The notes: generated by a model from the letters alone, not told the origin. DNA of 32,644 nucleotides from Hellea sp042093735 (GCA_042093735.1 JBELEM010000022.1:1-32644), one strand, 5' to 3'; counted from the stretch's first letter, positions 7,533 to 16,155 are shown. Translations and numbers: made by a program.

Positions 7533-8356
7533 TAGAAGTTATCGCCATATTGAAGAAGTAAATTTTCAGCTAATTTGAGGTCATTGGGGGTATCAATACC
7601 TGAGCTGAGGATATTTGAGCCTTCCACTTCGGCGCATTTTATATCTATTCCATTTTCAACAAGCCTCAGCTGCTCAAGTCCCTCAAATTTTTCATAATTG
7701 CTAATTGGCAATTTTGTGAATGTTTTGAGAGTTTCTTTATTATATCCATAAAGGCCTACATGCTGATAAACAGGTGAGTATTTCGATGCCTTTTTGAGAT
7801 TGTCCTCATTTCTAATGGTAGGTATTATATTTTTAGAAAACCATAAAGCATTGTTATTGCTATTCTTTATAACAGTTGTACCACTGAAAGGTGTTACCGA
7901 TTTCTTTTCGCGCAATTTTTCTAGCTCACTCCACGATAAATTTATAATTGGAGTGGCTACCCTGGCTCCATTTTGTAATTCTTCTATTACAGTCTTTATA
8001 TATGCAGGTGGCGTAAAGGGAGAGTCTCCTTGAAGGTTGATTACAAATGAATAGTCTATATTTTTGATTTTTTCAATGATTATGCATGCCTCAAGAATAC
8101 GATCAGACCCGCTTGAATGACTTTTTGACGTCATTAAACAATTTATTCCATAACTGTCACAATGTTTTTTAACTCTTTCGTCTTCAGTAGCGACGACATA
8201 ATCACAGTTGATGTCATGCATTACTACTTTTTTCGCAATTTTTGCAGTACGGCGTATCATTGAAATGCCATTTATTTGCTCTAGTGGTTTGCCAGGAAAC
8301 CTCTTGGAAGCGTACCTTGCTGGAATCACAATAAGGGTTTTCATGGCATTATTCAT
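7532..8356 (-). CDS. kdsB: 3-deoxy-manno-octulosonate cytidylyltransferase (CMP-KDO synthetase)
   Basis: Cytosolic enzyme making CMP-KDO from CTP and KDO for lipopolysaccharide inner core or capsule. Visible blocks are the nucleotide-binding IPARYASKRFPGKPL, the substrate loop TSKSHSSGSDRI, the metal-binding LQGDSPF (Asp of QGD), YQHVGLYGY and the signature EGLEQLRLVENG. Most KdsB proteins have QGDEP; the QGDSPFTPP form here is a variant subgroup. The frame begins at 8356, but a second ATG four codons in (8344) gives the usual MKTLIVIPARY start; neither has a clear ribosome-binding site. The 98-base gap to kdsD, which points the other way, should hold divergent promoters. Its stop is fused to the start of the phosphatase-like gene. 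Confidence 0.9.
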   Translation of the reverse strand: MNNAMKTLIVIPARYASKRFPGKPLEQINGISMIRRTAKIAKKVVMHDINCDYVVATEDERVKKHCDSYGINCLMTSKSHSSGSDRILEACIIIEKIKNIDYSFVINLQGDSPFTPPAYIKTVIEELQNGARVATPIINLSWSELEKLREKKSVTPFSGTTVIKNSNNNALWFSKNIIPTIRNEDNLKKASKYSPVYQHVGLYGYNKETLKTFTKLPISNYEKFEGLEQLRLVENGIDIKCAEVEGSNILSSGIDTPNDLKLAENLLLQYGDNF

Positions 8357-8454
8357 AAAAGCTAAATATCAGATAAGTTATTAATTTACTATTATTTGAT
8401 TAATAAGTTTGGCATATTAATTCTAAGATTTAAAACTAATTATTTGAGGTAAAT

Positions 8455-9429
8455 GTGAGTAGTGTAGCAAACAATGTTATATCCACAGAGATTGAAGGTT
8501 TAAAATCTTTATTGAGTGCTCTCGATGACAGCAGTGATGTAGGCTTAGGTTATAATTTTAATAAAGCTGTAGAGTTAATACTCAATATGCAAGGTCGTCT
8601 AATTGTAACTGGTATGGGTAAATCTGGCCATATCGGTAGAAAGATATCATCAACATTGGCTTCTACCGGAACTCTTTCGACTTTTGTTCACGCGGCAGAA
8701 GCTAATCACGGTGACTTAGGAATGATATCTGATAATGATGCAATTTTAATGATCTCTAATTCTGGTCAAACAAGTGACCTTGGCGGCATAATAAATTATG
8801 CAACACGGCATAATATTCCTTTAGTAAGCTTAACAGCGGGCAGGGGGTCTCTTTTGGATAAATCCTCCTCTATACCCCTAATTTTGCCTGAATTTGTTGA
8901 AGCGTGCACTATCACTAATGCCCCCACTACATCTTGCGTTATAATGTTAGCACTTGGTGATGCCCTTGCAGTCGCCTTGTTAAAAAAACGTGGATTTACA
9001 CCCTCTGATTTTTTTAATTTTCATCCAGGAGGAAAGCTCGGTGCAGGGTTAAAAAAAATTAAGTCTATTATGCAGCCATTGAGAGATGACATATTATGTT
9101 GTAGAGGCACTAATGTTAAAGAGGCTGTAAAGTTAATTAATCAAAATAAACTCGGTTTTCTAGGCGTAACTCACGATGAAAAAGATAAGCTTCAGGGTGT
9201 GATAACCGACGGGGATTTAAGGCGAAATTATCTTAATATTTCTTCAGCCAGTACTGTAGAAGAAATAATGTCAACTAATCCATTAACGGTTTTTGAAGAC
9301 GATATTGCGAGCAAAGGACTTAAGCTATTGAACGAAAATAAAATAACTTCGCTTTTTGTATTAAACAATCAAGGTTTTATCACAGGAATAATTCACATTC
9401 ATGATTTTTTAGATGTTGGTATACTATGA
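8455..9429 (+). CDS. kdsD: Arabinose-5-phosphate isomerase (KdsD/KpsF type)
   Basis: Interconverts ribulose-5-phosphate and arabinose-5-phosphate, the first committed step toward KDO. It has 324 residues in the standard layout. An N-terminal SIS domain (about 35-170) carries GMGKSGHIGRKISSTLASTG, VHAAEANHGDLGMI and ISNSGQTSDL. Two CBS domains follow (about 205-324), starting near IMQPLRDDILCC, with the second at IMSTNPLTVFEDD. The start is GTG at 8455, supported by GAGG 5 bases upstream; an overlapping ATG at 8453 is out of frame. It is divergent from kdsB, so the two KDO genes can share a control region. It converges with arfB, 5 bases between stops. Confidence 0.93.
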   Translation: MSSVANNVISTEIEGLKSLLSALDDSSDVGLGYNFNKAVELILNMQGRLIVTGMGKSGHIGRKISSTLASTGTLSTFVHAAEANHGDLGMISDNDAILMISNSGQTSDLGGIINYATRHNIPLVSLTAGRGSLLDKSSSIPLILPEFVEACTITNAPTTSCVIMLALGDALAVALLKKRGFTPSDFFNFHPGGKLGAGLKKIKSIMQPLRDDILCCRGTNVKEAVKLINQNKLGFLGVTHDEKDKLQGVITDGDLRRNYLNISSASTVEEIMSTNPLTVFEDDIASKGLKLLNENKITSLFVLNNQGFITGIIHIHDFLDVGIL

Positions 9430-9434
9430 GTTTA

Positions 9435-9854
9435 TTAATCGAAATCTTGTATTTTTTTTCTTAAGTTTTTAATTTCTTTCCGTTCTGATTTCTTCTTTAA
9501 GCGGCGTTTTATTGATCCATAACTTGGCGTGCTTGGTCTTCTGTATTTATCGCGTGTTAAAGCTTTTTGCATTAATAATTGAAGGCGGCTATAAGCTTCT
9601 TGCTTGTTTCTGTCTTGAGTTCGGTGGTTCTGAGCTTTTATGACTATTACACCCTTATCACTTATTCTTTTATCTGAATAACTAAGAAGGCGCTCTTTAT
9701 GGCCTTCTAGTAATGTGGATTCTAGTATATTGAATCTTAGGTGAATGGCTGTGTTAACTTTATTAACGTTCTGTCCGCCTGGGCCTTGCGATCTAACTGC
9801 AGTTAATTGTATTTCTGAGAGCGGTATTTTTATATCTCGATTTACTATTAGCAC
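9435..9854 (-). CDS. arfB: Alternative ribosome-rescue factor ArfB (YaeJ), peptidyl-tRNA hydrolase
   Basis: 139 residues of the ICT1/YaeJ family. It enters ribosomes stalled without a stop codon and hydrolyses the peptidyl-tRNA. The GGQ catalytic loop is in RSQGPGGQNVNKVNT (Gly26-Gln28). The basic, flexible C-terminal tail (from about residue 108: PSYGSIKRRLKKKSERKEIK) is the part that lies in the empty mRNA channel in known structures. Length and motif order match ArfB and not the larger release factors RF1 and RF2, which have an anticodon-recognition domain. It stands alone on the minus strand between convergent kdsD and the DUF6356 gene, with a 107-base AT-rich upstream gap. Confidence 0.93.
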   Translation of the reverse strand: MLIVNRDIKIPLSEIQLTAVRSQGPGGQNVNKVNTAIHLRFNILESTLLEGHKERLLSYSDKRISDKGVIVIKAQNHRTQDRNKQEAYSRLQLLMQKALTRDKYRRPSTPSYGSIKRRLKKKSERKEIKNLRKKIQDFD

Positions 9855-9961
9855 AAAAATTCCATAACCAGTTATACTCTGACCCTAATATAATAACCGT
9901 TAAATATAAAGAGATAGTATGCTGGTAAATATTTACGATATTTTTTAGAACGTAAAGAGAA

Positions 9962-10198
9962 TTATTTATCAGATGAAAGATTATGTCTATTGATAAGCAT
10001 TCGTTCATGCATGTCTTTGATCATATTGCTACCAGTTTTTTTAAAACAAAAAGGTAATAGTCCATGTATAAAGCAAACAAAAAACCCTTTAATCATTAAA
10101 AGCGAAAAGGAAAAAGAAACTAGCATATGTTGGATATAATTTTCACCAACACTGTTTGGGTGCTCAGTAAATGATATTTTACTTAAGAGTGATTTCAT
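9962..10198 (-). CDS. DUF6356-family small membrane protein
   Basis: 78 residues. The pattern FTEHPNSVGENYIQHM, a hydrophobic central stretch (about residues 26-50), then HGLLPFCFKKTGS and a C-terminal MHERMLINRH match what is recalled of the alphaproteobacterial DUF6356 family. The hydrophobic stretch suggests one or two membrane helices. The function is unknown. The start ATG at 10196-10198 has no strong ribosome-binding site. It is divergent from the Lrp/AsnC regulator with 90 bases between them, so it is a possible target of that regulator. A conflicting frame on the same strand at 9793-10008 has no recognisable content and is not called. Confidence 0.75.
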   Translation of the reverse strand: MKSLLSKISFTEHPNSVGENYIQHMLVSFSFSLLMIKGFFVCFIHGLLPFCFKKTGSNMIKDMHERMLINRHNLSSDK

Positions 10199-10241
10199 AC
10201 TTTAATAATACATTTTTATCTTAAAAAAAGTTTCTTTATAT

Positions 10242-10274
10242 CCAAAATATTTGGTTACAATTGAAAAATATTTT
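10242..10274. promoter_or_regulatory. Candidate Lrp/AsnC-type operator (two phased AT palindromes)
   Basis: Between the divergent DUF6356 gene and the regulator, AAAATATTT occurs twice, at 10244-10252 and 10265-10273, exactly 21 bases apart (two helix turns). The first is inside CCAAAATATTTGG and the second inside the perfect palindrome AAAATATTTT. Lrp-family octamers bind phased AT-rich palindromes, and most autoregulate. The site lies just upstream of the regulator start at 10289. Based on pattern only; in AT-rich DNA such matches can be chance. Confidence 0.35.
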
Positions 10275-10288
10275 GCTAATTTACCCTT

Positions 10289-10750
10289 ATGACCGAAATT
10301 ATTGACAGTATAGATTTAAAAATATTAAGAATTTTACAATCCGATTCCTCACGATCTCTTGAATCTATATCAAGTGAGGTTGGTGTTTCACTTAATACTT
10401 GCTGGCGAAGAATATCACATATGGAAAGAAAATCCATAATTGAAAGAAGGGTGGCTCTTATTGATAATGAAAAGGTTGAGTTGCCTTTAACTGTTTTTGT
10501 TTCAATATCTACAGATAATCATTCGCAGGAATGGACAAAAAAACTCAGCGATGCAGTGATTTCGATCAAAGAGATTGTGGAGTTTTATAGATTAGCCGGT
10601 GAAACAGATTACATATTAAAAATGATGGTTAAAAATGTAGATCATTATGATCAAGTTTATAAGCGATTAATTAAATCAGTTAAAATATCAGATGTGTCTG
10701 CAAGTTTTGCAATGGAGAAAATTAAATTCACTACTGAACTACCCATATAA
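10289..10750 (+). CDS. Lrp/AsnC-family transcriptional regulator
   Basis: 153 residues. An N-terminal winged helix-turn-helix (about 8-55) opens with the family line DSIDLKILRILQSDSSRS and contains SSEVGVSLNTCWRRISHMER. A C-terminal RAM ligand-binding domain (about 65-150) follows, with VEFYRLAGETDYILKM and an ending SFAMEKIKFTTELP, both typical. Members bind amino acids or related small molecules and act as dimers to hexadecamers. The effector cannot be told from sequence. The neighbourhood offers two candidate targets: itself and the divergent DUF6356 gene. Its stop directly abuts the stop of the convergent glycosyltransferase gene. Confidence 0.9.
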   Translation: MTEIIDSIDLKILRILQSDSSRSLESISSEVGVSLNTCWRRISHMERKSIIERRVALIDNEKVELPLTVFVSISTDNHSQEWTKKLSDAVISIKEIVEFYRLAGETDYILKMMVKNVDHYDQVYKRLIKSVKISDVSASFAMEKIKFTTELPI

Positions 10751-11896
10751 TCAACTGCTATTTTTTTCTAAAAAATCATTAAGTAGCTTAGCTGCCTCGA
10801 TATCAGTCAATATATTTCTATTATTAAATGTGTTATTTTTTTTAATTTTTAATAGGCCTTCTACAATAGGAAAAATTGAAGATTTATCCGTAACTAAATT
10901 AAGCCATTCCCCTGAACCAGTGTAATAAATTGGTTTATTGGTAGTCATATATTCAGCATATTTACCTGGTAAAGCATGGGAGTTTGGAGGCGTGCATAGT
11001 ATTAAGCCGTCAGCAGACATTTGCATTGCTCTTGATATATCTAAAGAAACGGGACCATGATATTTCGTAGTAATTGATGATTTGTTTAACAGATCTATTT
11101 CATTTGCAGTTAAAGTCCCTGTTATATGAAGGACTAAATTCTTATTATGGAAGTGAGCTAAATTTAATTCTTTTAACAGAGGTTGAATATGTCTTCTTCT
11201 ATCAGATAATGTAAATCCTCCAGAGTGAACAAGGTTAATTCCATTGTTTTCAAAATAATATTTACTGTCTTTTTTATCACTAAAATGACCTACTATTAAA
11301 CAAGGAATATCAGGTTTTGCATACCTTTTAATATCATCGAGGACTCTATTTGATACACAAGTTAATGCGCTTAAATCTTTTAAGTATTTTTTAGCTATTT
11401 GTTTTTCAATGAATATACGGAACTTAGATGAAGACAATTCCTCTCTATGTGGGAAATCTGTCCATGTATCTCTGAACTCAGCCAGCCACGGCACTTTTAA
11501 GTACTTTGATAGCTTGGCTCCAGCAGAATGTATGGACTCGGGCGGACTAGTAGTTATTATCCAGTCAGGCTGTATATGGCTTTTTTTTATTTTTTTTATT
11601 ACTTTATTGACCCACTTAATATTTGGATCTGGCCAGTAAGTCCAAATAACTACTTTTGTTTTAATAGTAGCAAGGAGTTGTGAAAATTTATTTTTTTTAA
11701 CTTTATCAACTGCATAGACATTTTTTGTTAAAGCTGCGTTATATATAGTTATACTATCGGGGTCGTTTAATTTGAAGGGAGTTACAACCGTCACTGTGTT
11801 ACCTAGTGCTCTCAAAGCATTTACATAAAGATACGGTCTTCTCGCTCCACCAGAAATTTCTGGTGGATAGTGACGAGTTATATATAAAATATTCAT
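10751..11896 (-). CDS. Glycosyltransferase, GT-B fold (GT4-like)
   Basis: 381 residues. The N-terminal Rossmann half starts MNILYITRHYPPEISGGARR, with the glycine-rich loop seen in GT4 acceptor domains, and continues through ITTSPPESIH and LAEFRDTWTD. The C-terminal half has LVHSGGFTLSDRRRH and LHITGTL. It ends in CTPPNSHALPGKYAEYMTTNKPIYY, which stands where GT4 enzymes have the donor-binding E-x7-E motif; here only the second glutamate of the pattern is evident. The donor and acceptor cannot be predicted. It is divergent from the wbpD-like gene at 12003 across a 106-base AT-rich gap and so marks the left edge of the surface-polysaccharide island. Confidence 0.8.
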   Translation of the reverse strand: MNILYITRHYPPEISGGARRPYLYVNALRALGNTVTVVTPFKLNDPDSITIYNAALTKNVYAVDKVKKNKFSQLLATIKTKVVIWTYWPDPNIKWVNKVIKKIKKSHIQPDWIITTSPPESIHSAGAKLSKYLKVPWLAEFRDTWTDFPHREELSSSKFRIFIEKQIAKKYLKDLSALTCVSNRVLDDIKRYAKPDIPCLIVGHFSDKKDSKYYFENNGINLVHSGGFTLSDRRRHIQPLLKELNLAHFHNKNLVLHITGTLTANEIDLLNKSSITTKYHGPVSLDISRAMQMSADGLILCTPPNSHALPGKYAEYMTTNKPIYYTGSGEWLNLVTDKSSIFPIVEGLLKIKKNNTFNNRNILTDIEAAKLLNDFLEKNSS

Positions 11897-12002
11897 AATT
11901 CATTATCATCTATTTACATGAGAATGGAAGGTGTTTTTTTGCTTGATGAATTTCATTATTAATTTAATTAACTATTTGAGTGATTAATAAAGGATTTAAC
12001 AA

Positions 12003-12587
12003 ATGGAAAACAAAGATAATGATTTTTTTTGTCACGAAAGCTCATATTTAGATAGTAACATTACTATTGGTAATGGAACAAAAATATGGCACTTTTGTCA
12101 TATTCTCTCAGGGACTATTATAGGTCGTGATTGCACTTTCGGTCAAAATGTTATGGCCGGCCCTGATGTAAAAATAGGAGATGGGTGTAAAATTCAAAAT
12201 AATGTTGCCTTGTACAAAGGTGTTGAGCTGGAGGACGGAGTTTTTTGTGGTCCATCGATGGTATTTACTAATGTCACAACACCTCGCTCAGAGGTAAATA
12301 GACAGTCTGAATATACTAAAACAATTGTGCGCAAGGGTGCCACAATTGGCGCTAATGCTACGATAATTTGTGGAAATGAATTGGGTCAATACTGCTTTAT
12401 TGCAGCTGGAGCAGTAGTAACAAAAGATGTAAAGGCACATGCGGTCATGGCGGGTGTTCCAGCTAGGCAAATTGGCTGGGTGGCTCATAGCGGTGAAATG
12501 TTAAAGGATTGCTTGGTGTGTCCGCGCACAGGAGATAAATACGAAATTATTGATGACCAACTACAAAGAAAAGAGACCGCAATTTAA
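12003..12587 (+). CDS. wbpD: UDP-2-acetamido-3-amino-2,3-dideoxy-glucuronate N-acetyltransferase
   Basis: Left-handed beta-helix (hexapeptide-repeat) acetyltransferase of 194 residues. In the WbpD/WlbB family it acetylates the 3-amino group using acetyl-CoA. Repeats run from about residue 18 to 165. KIWHFCHI (His30, His33), GQNVMAGPDVKIGDGCKIQNN, FCGPSMVFTNVTTPRSEVNR and AGVPARQIGWV are family signatures. The C-terminus carries a CLVCPRTGDKYE stretch with paired cysteines, also seen in relatives. AAAGGA lies about 8 bases before the ATG. It is the first of four consecutive plus-strand genes (D, B, E, A types) that build the same sugar. The activity assignment rests on family and context; a related amino-sugar acyl transfer cannot be excluded. 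Confidence 0.85.
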   Translation: MENKDNDFFCHESSYLDSNITIGNGTKIWHFCHILSGTIIGRDCTFGQNVMAGPDVKIGDGCKIQNNVALYKGVELEDGVFCGPSMVFTNVTTPRSEVNRQSEYTKTIVRKGATIGANATIICGNELGQYCFIAAGAVVTKDVKAHAVMAGVPARQIGWVAHSGEMLKDCLVCPRTGDKYEIIDDQLQRKETAI

Positions 12588-12681
12588 CTTTATCTCAAGA
12601 AGTATATTATAATTATTTATTAGTAGTTTAAGTCATATATTGTCAAATTAAAGAGGGCAGTTTTTAACTGTTATTGTTCAT

Positions 12682-13641
12682 ATGAATAAAATAAAAGTAG
12701 CGGTAGTCGGATGCGGTCATTGGGGTAAAAACCTGGCTAGGAATTTTGCAGAACTTGGGGCATTAAAATATATTATTGACTCAGATTTTGAAACAGCAAA
12801 GTTACATGCAGCACTTTATAATGTATCTGCAATAGAAATGTCAGAAGCTTTGATTGATAATGATATTTCAGGAGTTGTTATTGCTGCACCTGCAGAGCTT
12901 CATAAAGAATTAGCTTTACAGGCTATTGCTGCAGGTAAGCATGTTTATGTTGAAAAGCCACTAGCCCTTTCAGTGAGTGATGGTGAAATTATACGCGATG
13001 CTGCTAAGGCTGCAAAAGTTAGTCTAATGGTTGGGCACTTATTGCAATATCATCCTGTTTTTGTTGAATTACGGGGAATGGTTAAAAATGGTGATTTAGG
13101 TAAGTTAAGATATGCCTATAGTCATCGCTTAAGTATGGGTAAGTTCAGACTGGAGGAAGATGCTTTCTGGTCTTTAGCCCCTCATGATGTTTCAATGTTA
13201 TTATCAATTTTTAACGAAGAACCCAATGAGATCAGAGGAGGGGGGCTTGATTTCATTACTAGTGGTATAGCTGATGAGTCTCGAGTGGATATGATATTCC
13301 CATCGGGGGGGCGCGCGCATATTTTTACCAGTTGGCTACACCCTTTCAAAGAACAACGGCTTGTTGTTATTGGTGATAAATCCATGGCTGTTTTTGATGA
13401 TACAAAACCCTGGGAGGAAAAGTTGGCAATATATTCTTATATTGTAGATAAATCAGGTGCCATTCCTGCGCCTGTAAAATCTGCAGTTCGCTTCATAAAA
13501 GTTCCAAATGGGGAGCCCCTAAAAAATGAATGTCAACATTTTATTGATTGCATTTCGAGTGGTGATACTCCATTTACAGACGGTGAAGAAGCACTACGAG
13601 TTTTACGTGTTTTAGAAGCCCCCACACTACCGCAAGGTTAA
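12682..13641 (+). CDS. wbpB: Gfo/Idh/MocA oxidoreductase, probable UDP-GlcNAcA 3-dehydrogenase
   Basis: 319 residues. The N-terminal NAD(P) Rossmann domain has VAVVGCGHWGKNLARNF, then IAAPAELHKE and the signature VYVEKPLAL (Lys92). The C-terminal alpha/beta domain contains VGHLLQYHPVF and the catalytic-type SLAPHDVSM (His168). In the WbpB/WlbA role it oxidises C3 of UDP-N-acetyl-glucosaminuronate so that the next enzyme can transaminate it. Its N-terminal text differs from Pseudomonas WbpB and matches another Gfo/Idh/MocA branch that often sits beside WbpD- and WbpE-like genes. The symbol therefore reflects role by context. No clear ribosome-binding site precedes the ATG. wbpE follows after 20 bases. 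Confidence 0.78.
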   Translation: MNKIKVAVVGCGHWGKNLARNFAELGALKYIIDSDFETAKLHAALYNVSAIEMSEALIDNDISGVVIAAPAELHKELALQAIAAGKHVYVEKPLALSVSDGEIIRDAAKAAKVSLMVGHLLQYHPVFVELRGMVKNGDLGKLRYAYSHRLSMGKFRLEEDAFWSLAPHDVSMLLSIFNEEPNEIRGGGLDFITSGIADESRVDMIFPSGGRAHIFTSWLHPFKEQRLVVIGDKSMAVFDDTKPWEEKLAIYSYIVDKSGAIPAPVKSAVRFIKVPNGEPLKNECQHFIDCISSGDTPFTDGEEALRVLRVLEAPTLPQG

Positions 13642-13661
13642 CCTAGTAAATTGAGATCTTT

Positions 13662-14786
13662 ATGAGTATTGAGTTTATTGATTTAAAAGCGCAGCAAAGA
13701 ATAATTAAGCCAGAAATTGATGCTGGTATCGCTAAAGTTCTTTCTGAGGGTCGTTATATAATGGGACCTGAAGTAAAGGAGTTTGAATATGAGTTGTCTG
13801 TATTCGGACAAGCATCCCATGCATTAGGCTGCGCTAATGGAACAGATGCACTTCTACTGCCCATGATCGCATGGAAAGTACCTAGAGGCTCAGCGGTTTT
13901 CTGCCCATCATTCACTTACTGTGCAACAGCTGAAATCATAGCAATTATGGGAGCAATTCCTGTTTTTGTCGACGTTGATCGTGATACATATAATATCTGC
14001 CCTAAAAGTCTTAAATCCGCCATTGAAGAGGTTAAAGCGAATGGAGATATGGATATGTTTGGGGTAATCGCCGTTGACCTTTTCGGTCAGAGTGCAAATT
14101 ACGAAGATATTGCTCCCATTGTTAAGGAACATAATTTGAAATTAATTTCCGACAGCGCGCAAGGTTTTGGTACAACGCTTAATGGAAAACATCCATTAGC
14201 ATGGTGTGATGTTTCAACAACCAGTTTTTTTCCAGCCAAACCATTGGGCTGCTATGGCGATGGTGGTGCAGTTTTAACTAATGACACTAAATTATCTGCA
14301 GATATGGATAGTGTACGAATACACGGTAAGGGAGTGGATAAATATGACAATGTGAGGGTGGGTTTAAACTCCCGACTTGATACAATTCAGGCAGCAATTC
14401 TTTTGCCAAAACTCCGAATATTTTCGGATGAGATCAATAAACGTAACGCTGTTGCTGGACGTTACAATGAAGGACTTAAAAGGCATGCCCTTCGTGTTCC
14501 AAAAGTATTGAATGGAGTTTTATCAACATGGGCTCAATATACTATCGAAGTACCAAATTATATAGAATTTTCTGCACAATTAAAAGATAAAGGTATTCCA
14601 ACAGCCCGTTATTACCCTAAGCCAGTACATATGCAGACTGCTTATCAAAAATTCCCACATGTAGGAAGTGGCCTGCCAAACACGATGGATTGTATAAATA
14701 ATATAATAAGCCTTCCTATGCATCCGTATCTAGATGAAACGACTCAAGATTTTATAATAGAGACTGCCAAGAAGGCATTAACTTAA
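13662..14786 (+). CDS. wbpE: DegT/DnrJ/EryC1 aminotransferase, UDP-3-keto-GlcNAcA 3-aminotransferase
   Basis: PLP-dependent sugar aminotransferase of 374 residues. It begins IEFIDLKAQQ, then GRYIMGPEVKEFE and CANGTDALLL, the usual N-terminal blocks of the family. The PLP lysine is Lys193 in SFFPAKPLGCYGDGGA, and the phosphate-binding block ISDSAQGFG lies ahead of it. The C-terminal LKDKGIPTARYYPKPVHMQ is also diagnostic. In this pathway it would put an amino group on C3 of the keto sugar made by the WbpB-type enzyme, with glutamate as donor. It is spaced 20 bases from wbpB and 37 from wbpA in one transcription direction. Confidence 0.88.
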   Translation: MSIEFIDLKAQQRIIKPEIDAGIAKVLSEGRYIMGPEVKEFEYELSVFGQASHALGCANGTDALLLPMIAWKVPRGSAVFCPSFTYCATAEIIAIMGAIPVFVDVDRDTYNICPKSLKSAIEEVKANGDMDMFGVIAVDLFGQSANYEDIAPIVKEHNLKLISDSAQGFGTTLNGKHPLAWCDVSTTSFFPAKPLGCYGDGGAVLTNDTKLSADMDSVRIHGKGVDKYDNVRVGLNSRLDTIQAAILLPKLRIFSDEINKRNAVAGRYNEGLKRHALRVPKVLNGVLSTWAQYTIEVPNYIEFSAQLKDKGIPTARYYPKPVHMQTAYQKFPHVGSGLPNTMDCINNIISLPMHPYLDETTQDFIIETAKKALT

Positions 14787-14823
14787 AAATATAAATTAAA
14801 GGGCCTAAAAGGCGATTGATTTT

Positions 14824-16155
14824 ATGAATATTGCTTTGAAATTATTAGAAAAAATTGAAAATGATACACTTGTTATAGGTATTATTGGTTTAGGTTATGT
14901 AGGCTTGCCATTAGCGGAGGCATTCGCTCATGCAGGCGTATCTGTTATAGGCTATGATATTAGTGAGGAGCGAGCTAATCAATTAAATTCTGGTATTTCA
15001 GGAATGAAACATATCGCTGATTCTCGTGTTCAAGAAATGCTTGATAAATGTCTATTTAAGGCAACTACTAATCCAAGAGACCTCGTAGATGCGGACGCTA
15101 TATTAATCGCTGTTCCTACACCTCTTGATATTCATCATCAGCCTGACTTATCGTATGTTGTAAATACTTGCCATACATTAAAAGAATATTTGCGCCACGG
15201 CCAACTTGTTATTTTAGAGTCTACTACATACCCAGGCACCACAAGTGAAATTATGAAGCCTATTTTAGAAGAAAGTGGTTTAATTGAGGGAATTGATTTT
15301 GCCTTAGCTTATTCGCCGGAACGAGAAGACCCAGGGAATCCAGATTTTGATACATCCACAATTCCCAAAGTAGTTGGAGCTGACACTGTACATGCACGGA
15401 TTATGGCTAAGGCTGTTTATGACAAAATTGTTACTACTGTTATGGTCCCTAATACACGTACAGCTGAAGCGACTAAACTTGTTGAAAATATATACCGTTG
15501 GATAAACATTGCTGCTGTTAATGAGATGAAGGTAATTTTTGAAAAAATGGACATTGATATATGGGAAGTAATTGATGCTGCTAAAACCAAACCTTTTGGT
15601 TTTCAGGCATTTTACCCGGGGCCTGGAGTTGGCGGTCACTGCATTCGTATTGACCCTTACTATCTATCTTACAAAGCAAGAGAGTTTGGTTTGTCAACGC
15701 AGTTTATTGAGTTAGCGGGCGAGATAAATACTAAAATGCCAAGAAGAATTGTGAATCGGTTGCTTGAAGAACTATCTTTGCGTCATAAAAAGGCATTAGC
15801 TGGATCTAAAATTCTTCTATGCGGGCTGGCTTACAAAAAAAATATAGATGATATGCGTGAATCACCATCTCTTGAGTTAATTAATATACTTAATGAGCAT
15901 GGAGCTATTGTGGATTATCATGATCCTTTTATTCCTGTAATACCTGAAACACGCGAGCATCCTGAATTTTCTGGGATGACATCGATCCCCATTAACGCTG
16001 ATAAACTCAAGGATTATGATGCAGTAATAATAGCTACTGACCATACAAATGTAGACTATAATATGATTTGTTCAAATATTCCATTAGTAATTGATACTAG
16101 AAATGCAACAAACCATATCGGTAGTAAGTTTAAAGATAAAATTGTAAAAGCATAA
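14824..16155 (+). CDS. wbpA: UDP-N-acetyl-D-glucosamine 6-dehydrogenase
   Basis: NAD-dependent four-electron dehydrogenase of the UDP-Glc/ManNAc dehydrogenase family, 443 residues. It makes UDP-N-acetyl-glucosaminuronate, the first step of the pathway. The NAD-binding motif is IGLGYVGLPLAEAFAHAGVS (about 21-40). The catalytic cysteine is Cys273 in the PGPGVGGHCIRIDPYYLS block. The C-terminal UDP-binding domain includes LLCGLAYKKNIDDMRESPS. The GGHCIRIDPYY form and overall length suit WbpA/WbpO-type enzymes better than UDP-glucose dehydrogenases. The 126-base gap after it contains the perfect palindrome CTTGTACAAG (16165-16174) and is otherwise AT-rich. Confidence 0.88.
   Translation: MNIALKLLEKIENDTLVIGIIGLGYVGLPLAEAFAHAGVSVIGYDISEERANQLNSGISGMKHIADSRVQEMLDKCLFKATTNPRDLVDADAILIAVPTPLDIHHQPDLSYVVNTCHTLKEYLRHGQLVILESTTYPGTTSEIMKPILEESGLIEGIDFALAYSPEREDPGNPDFDTSTIPKVVGADTVHARIMAKAVYDKIVTTVMVPNTRTAEATKLVENIYRWINIAAVNEMKVIFEKMDIDIWEVIDAAKTKPFGFQAFYPGPGVGGHCIRIDPYYLSYKAREFGLSTQFIELAGEINTKMPRRIVNRLLEELSLRHKKALAGSKILLCGLAYKKNIDDMRESPSLELINILNEHGAIVDYHDPFIPVIPETREHPEFSGMTSIPINADKLKDYDAVIIATDHTNVDYNMICSNIPLVIDTRNATNHIGSKFKDKIVKA

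Noticed and set aside
9793..10008. Open frame of 71 codons on the minus strand between arfB and the DUF6356 gene
   Set aside because: It overlaps the ends of both real genes, has no recognisable motif and no ribosome-binding site, and its composition is that of translated AT-rich spacer.
11946..11956. ATGAATTTCAT palindrome upstream of wbpD
   Set aside because: Short arms of five bases in AT-rich DNA, no second copy and no phasing with a promoter; not distinguishable from chance.
14824..16155. Reading the dehydrogenase as UDP-glucose dehydrogenase (Ugd)
   Set aside because: Length, the GGHCIRIDPYY block and its place with WbpB/E/D-type genes fit UDP-GlcNAc 6-dehydrogenase better.
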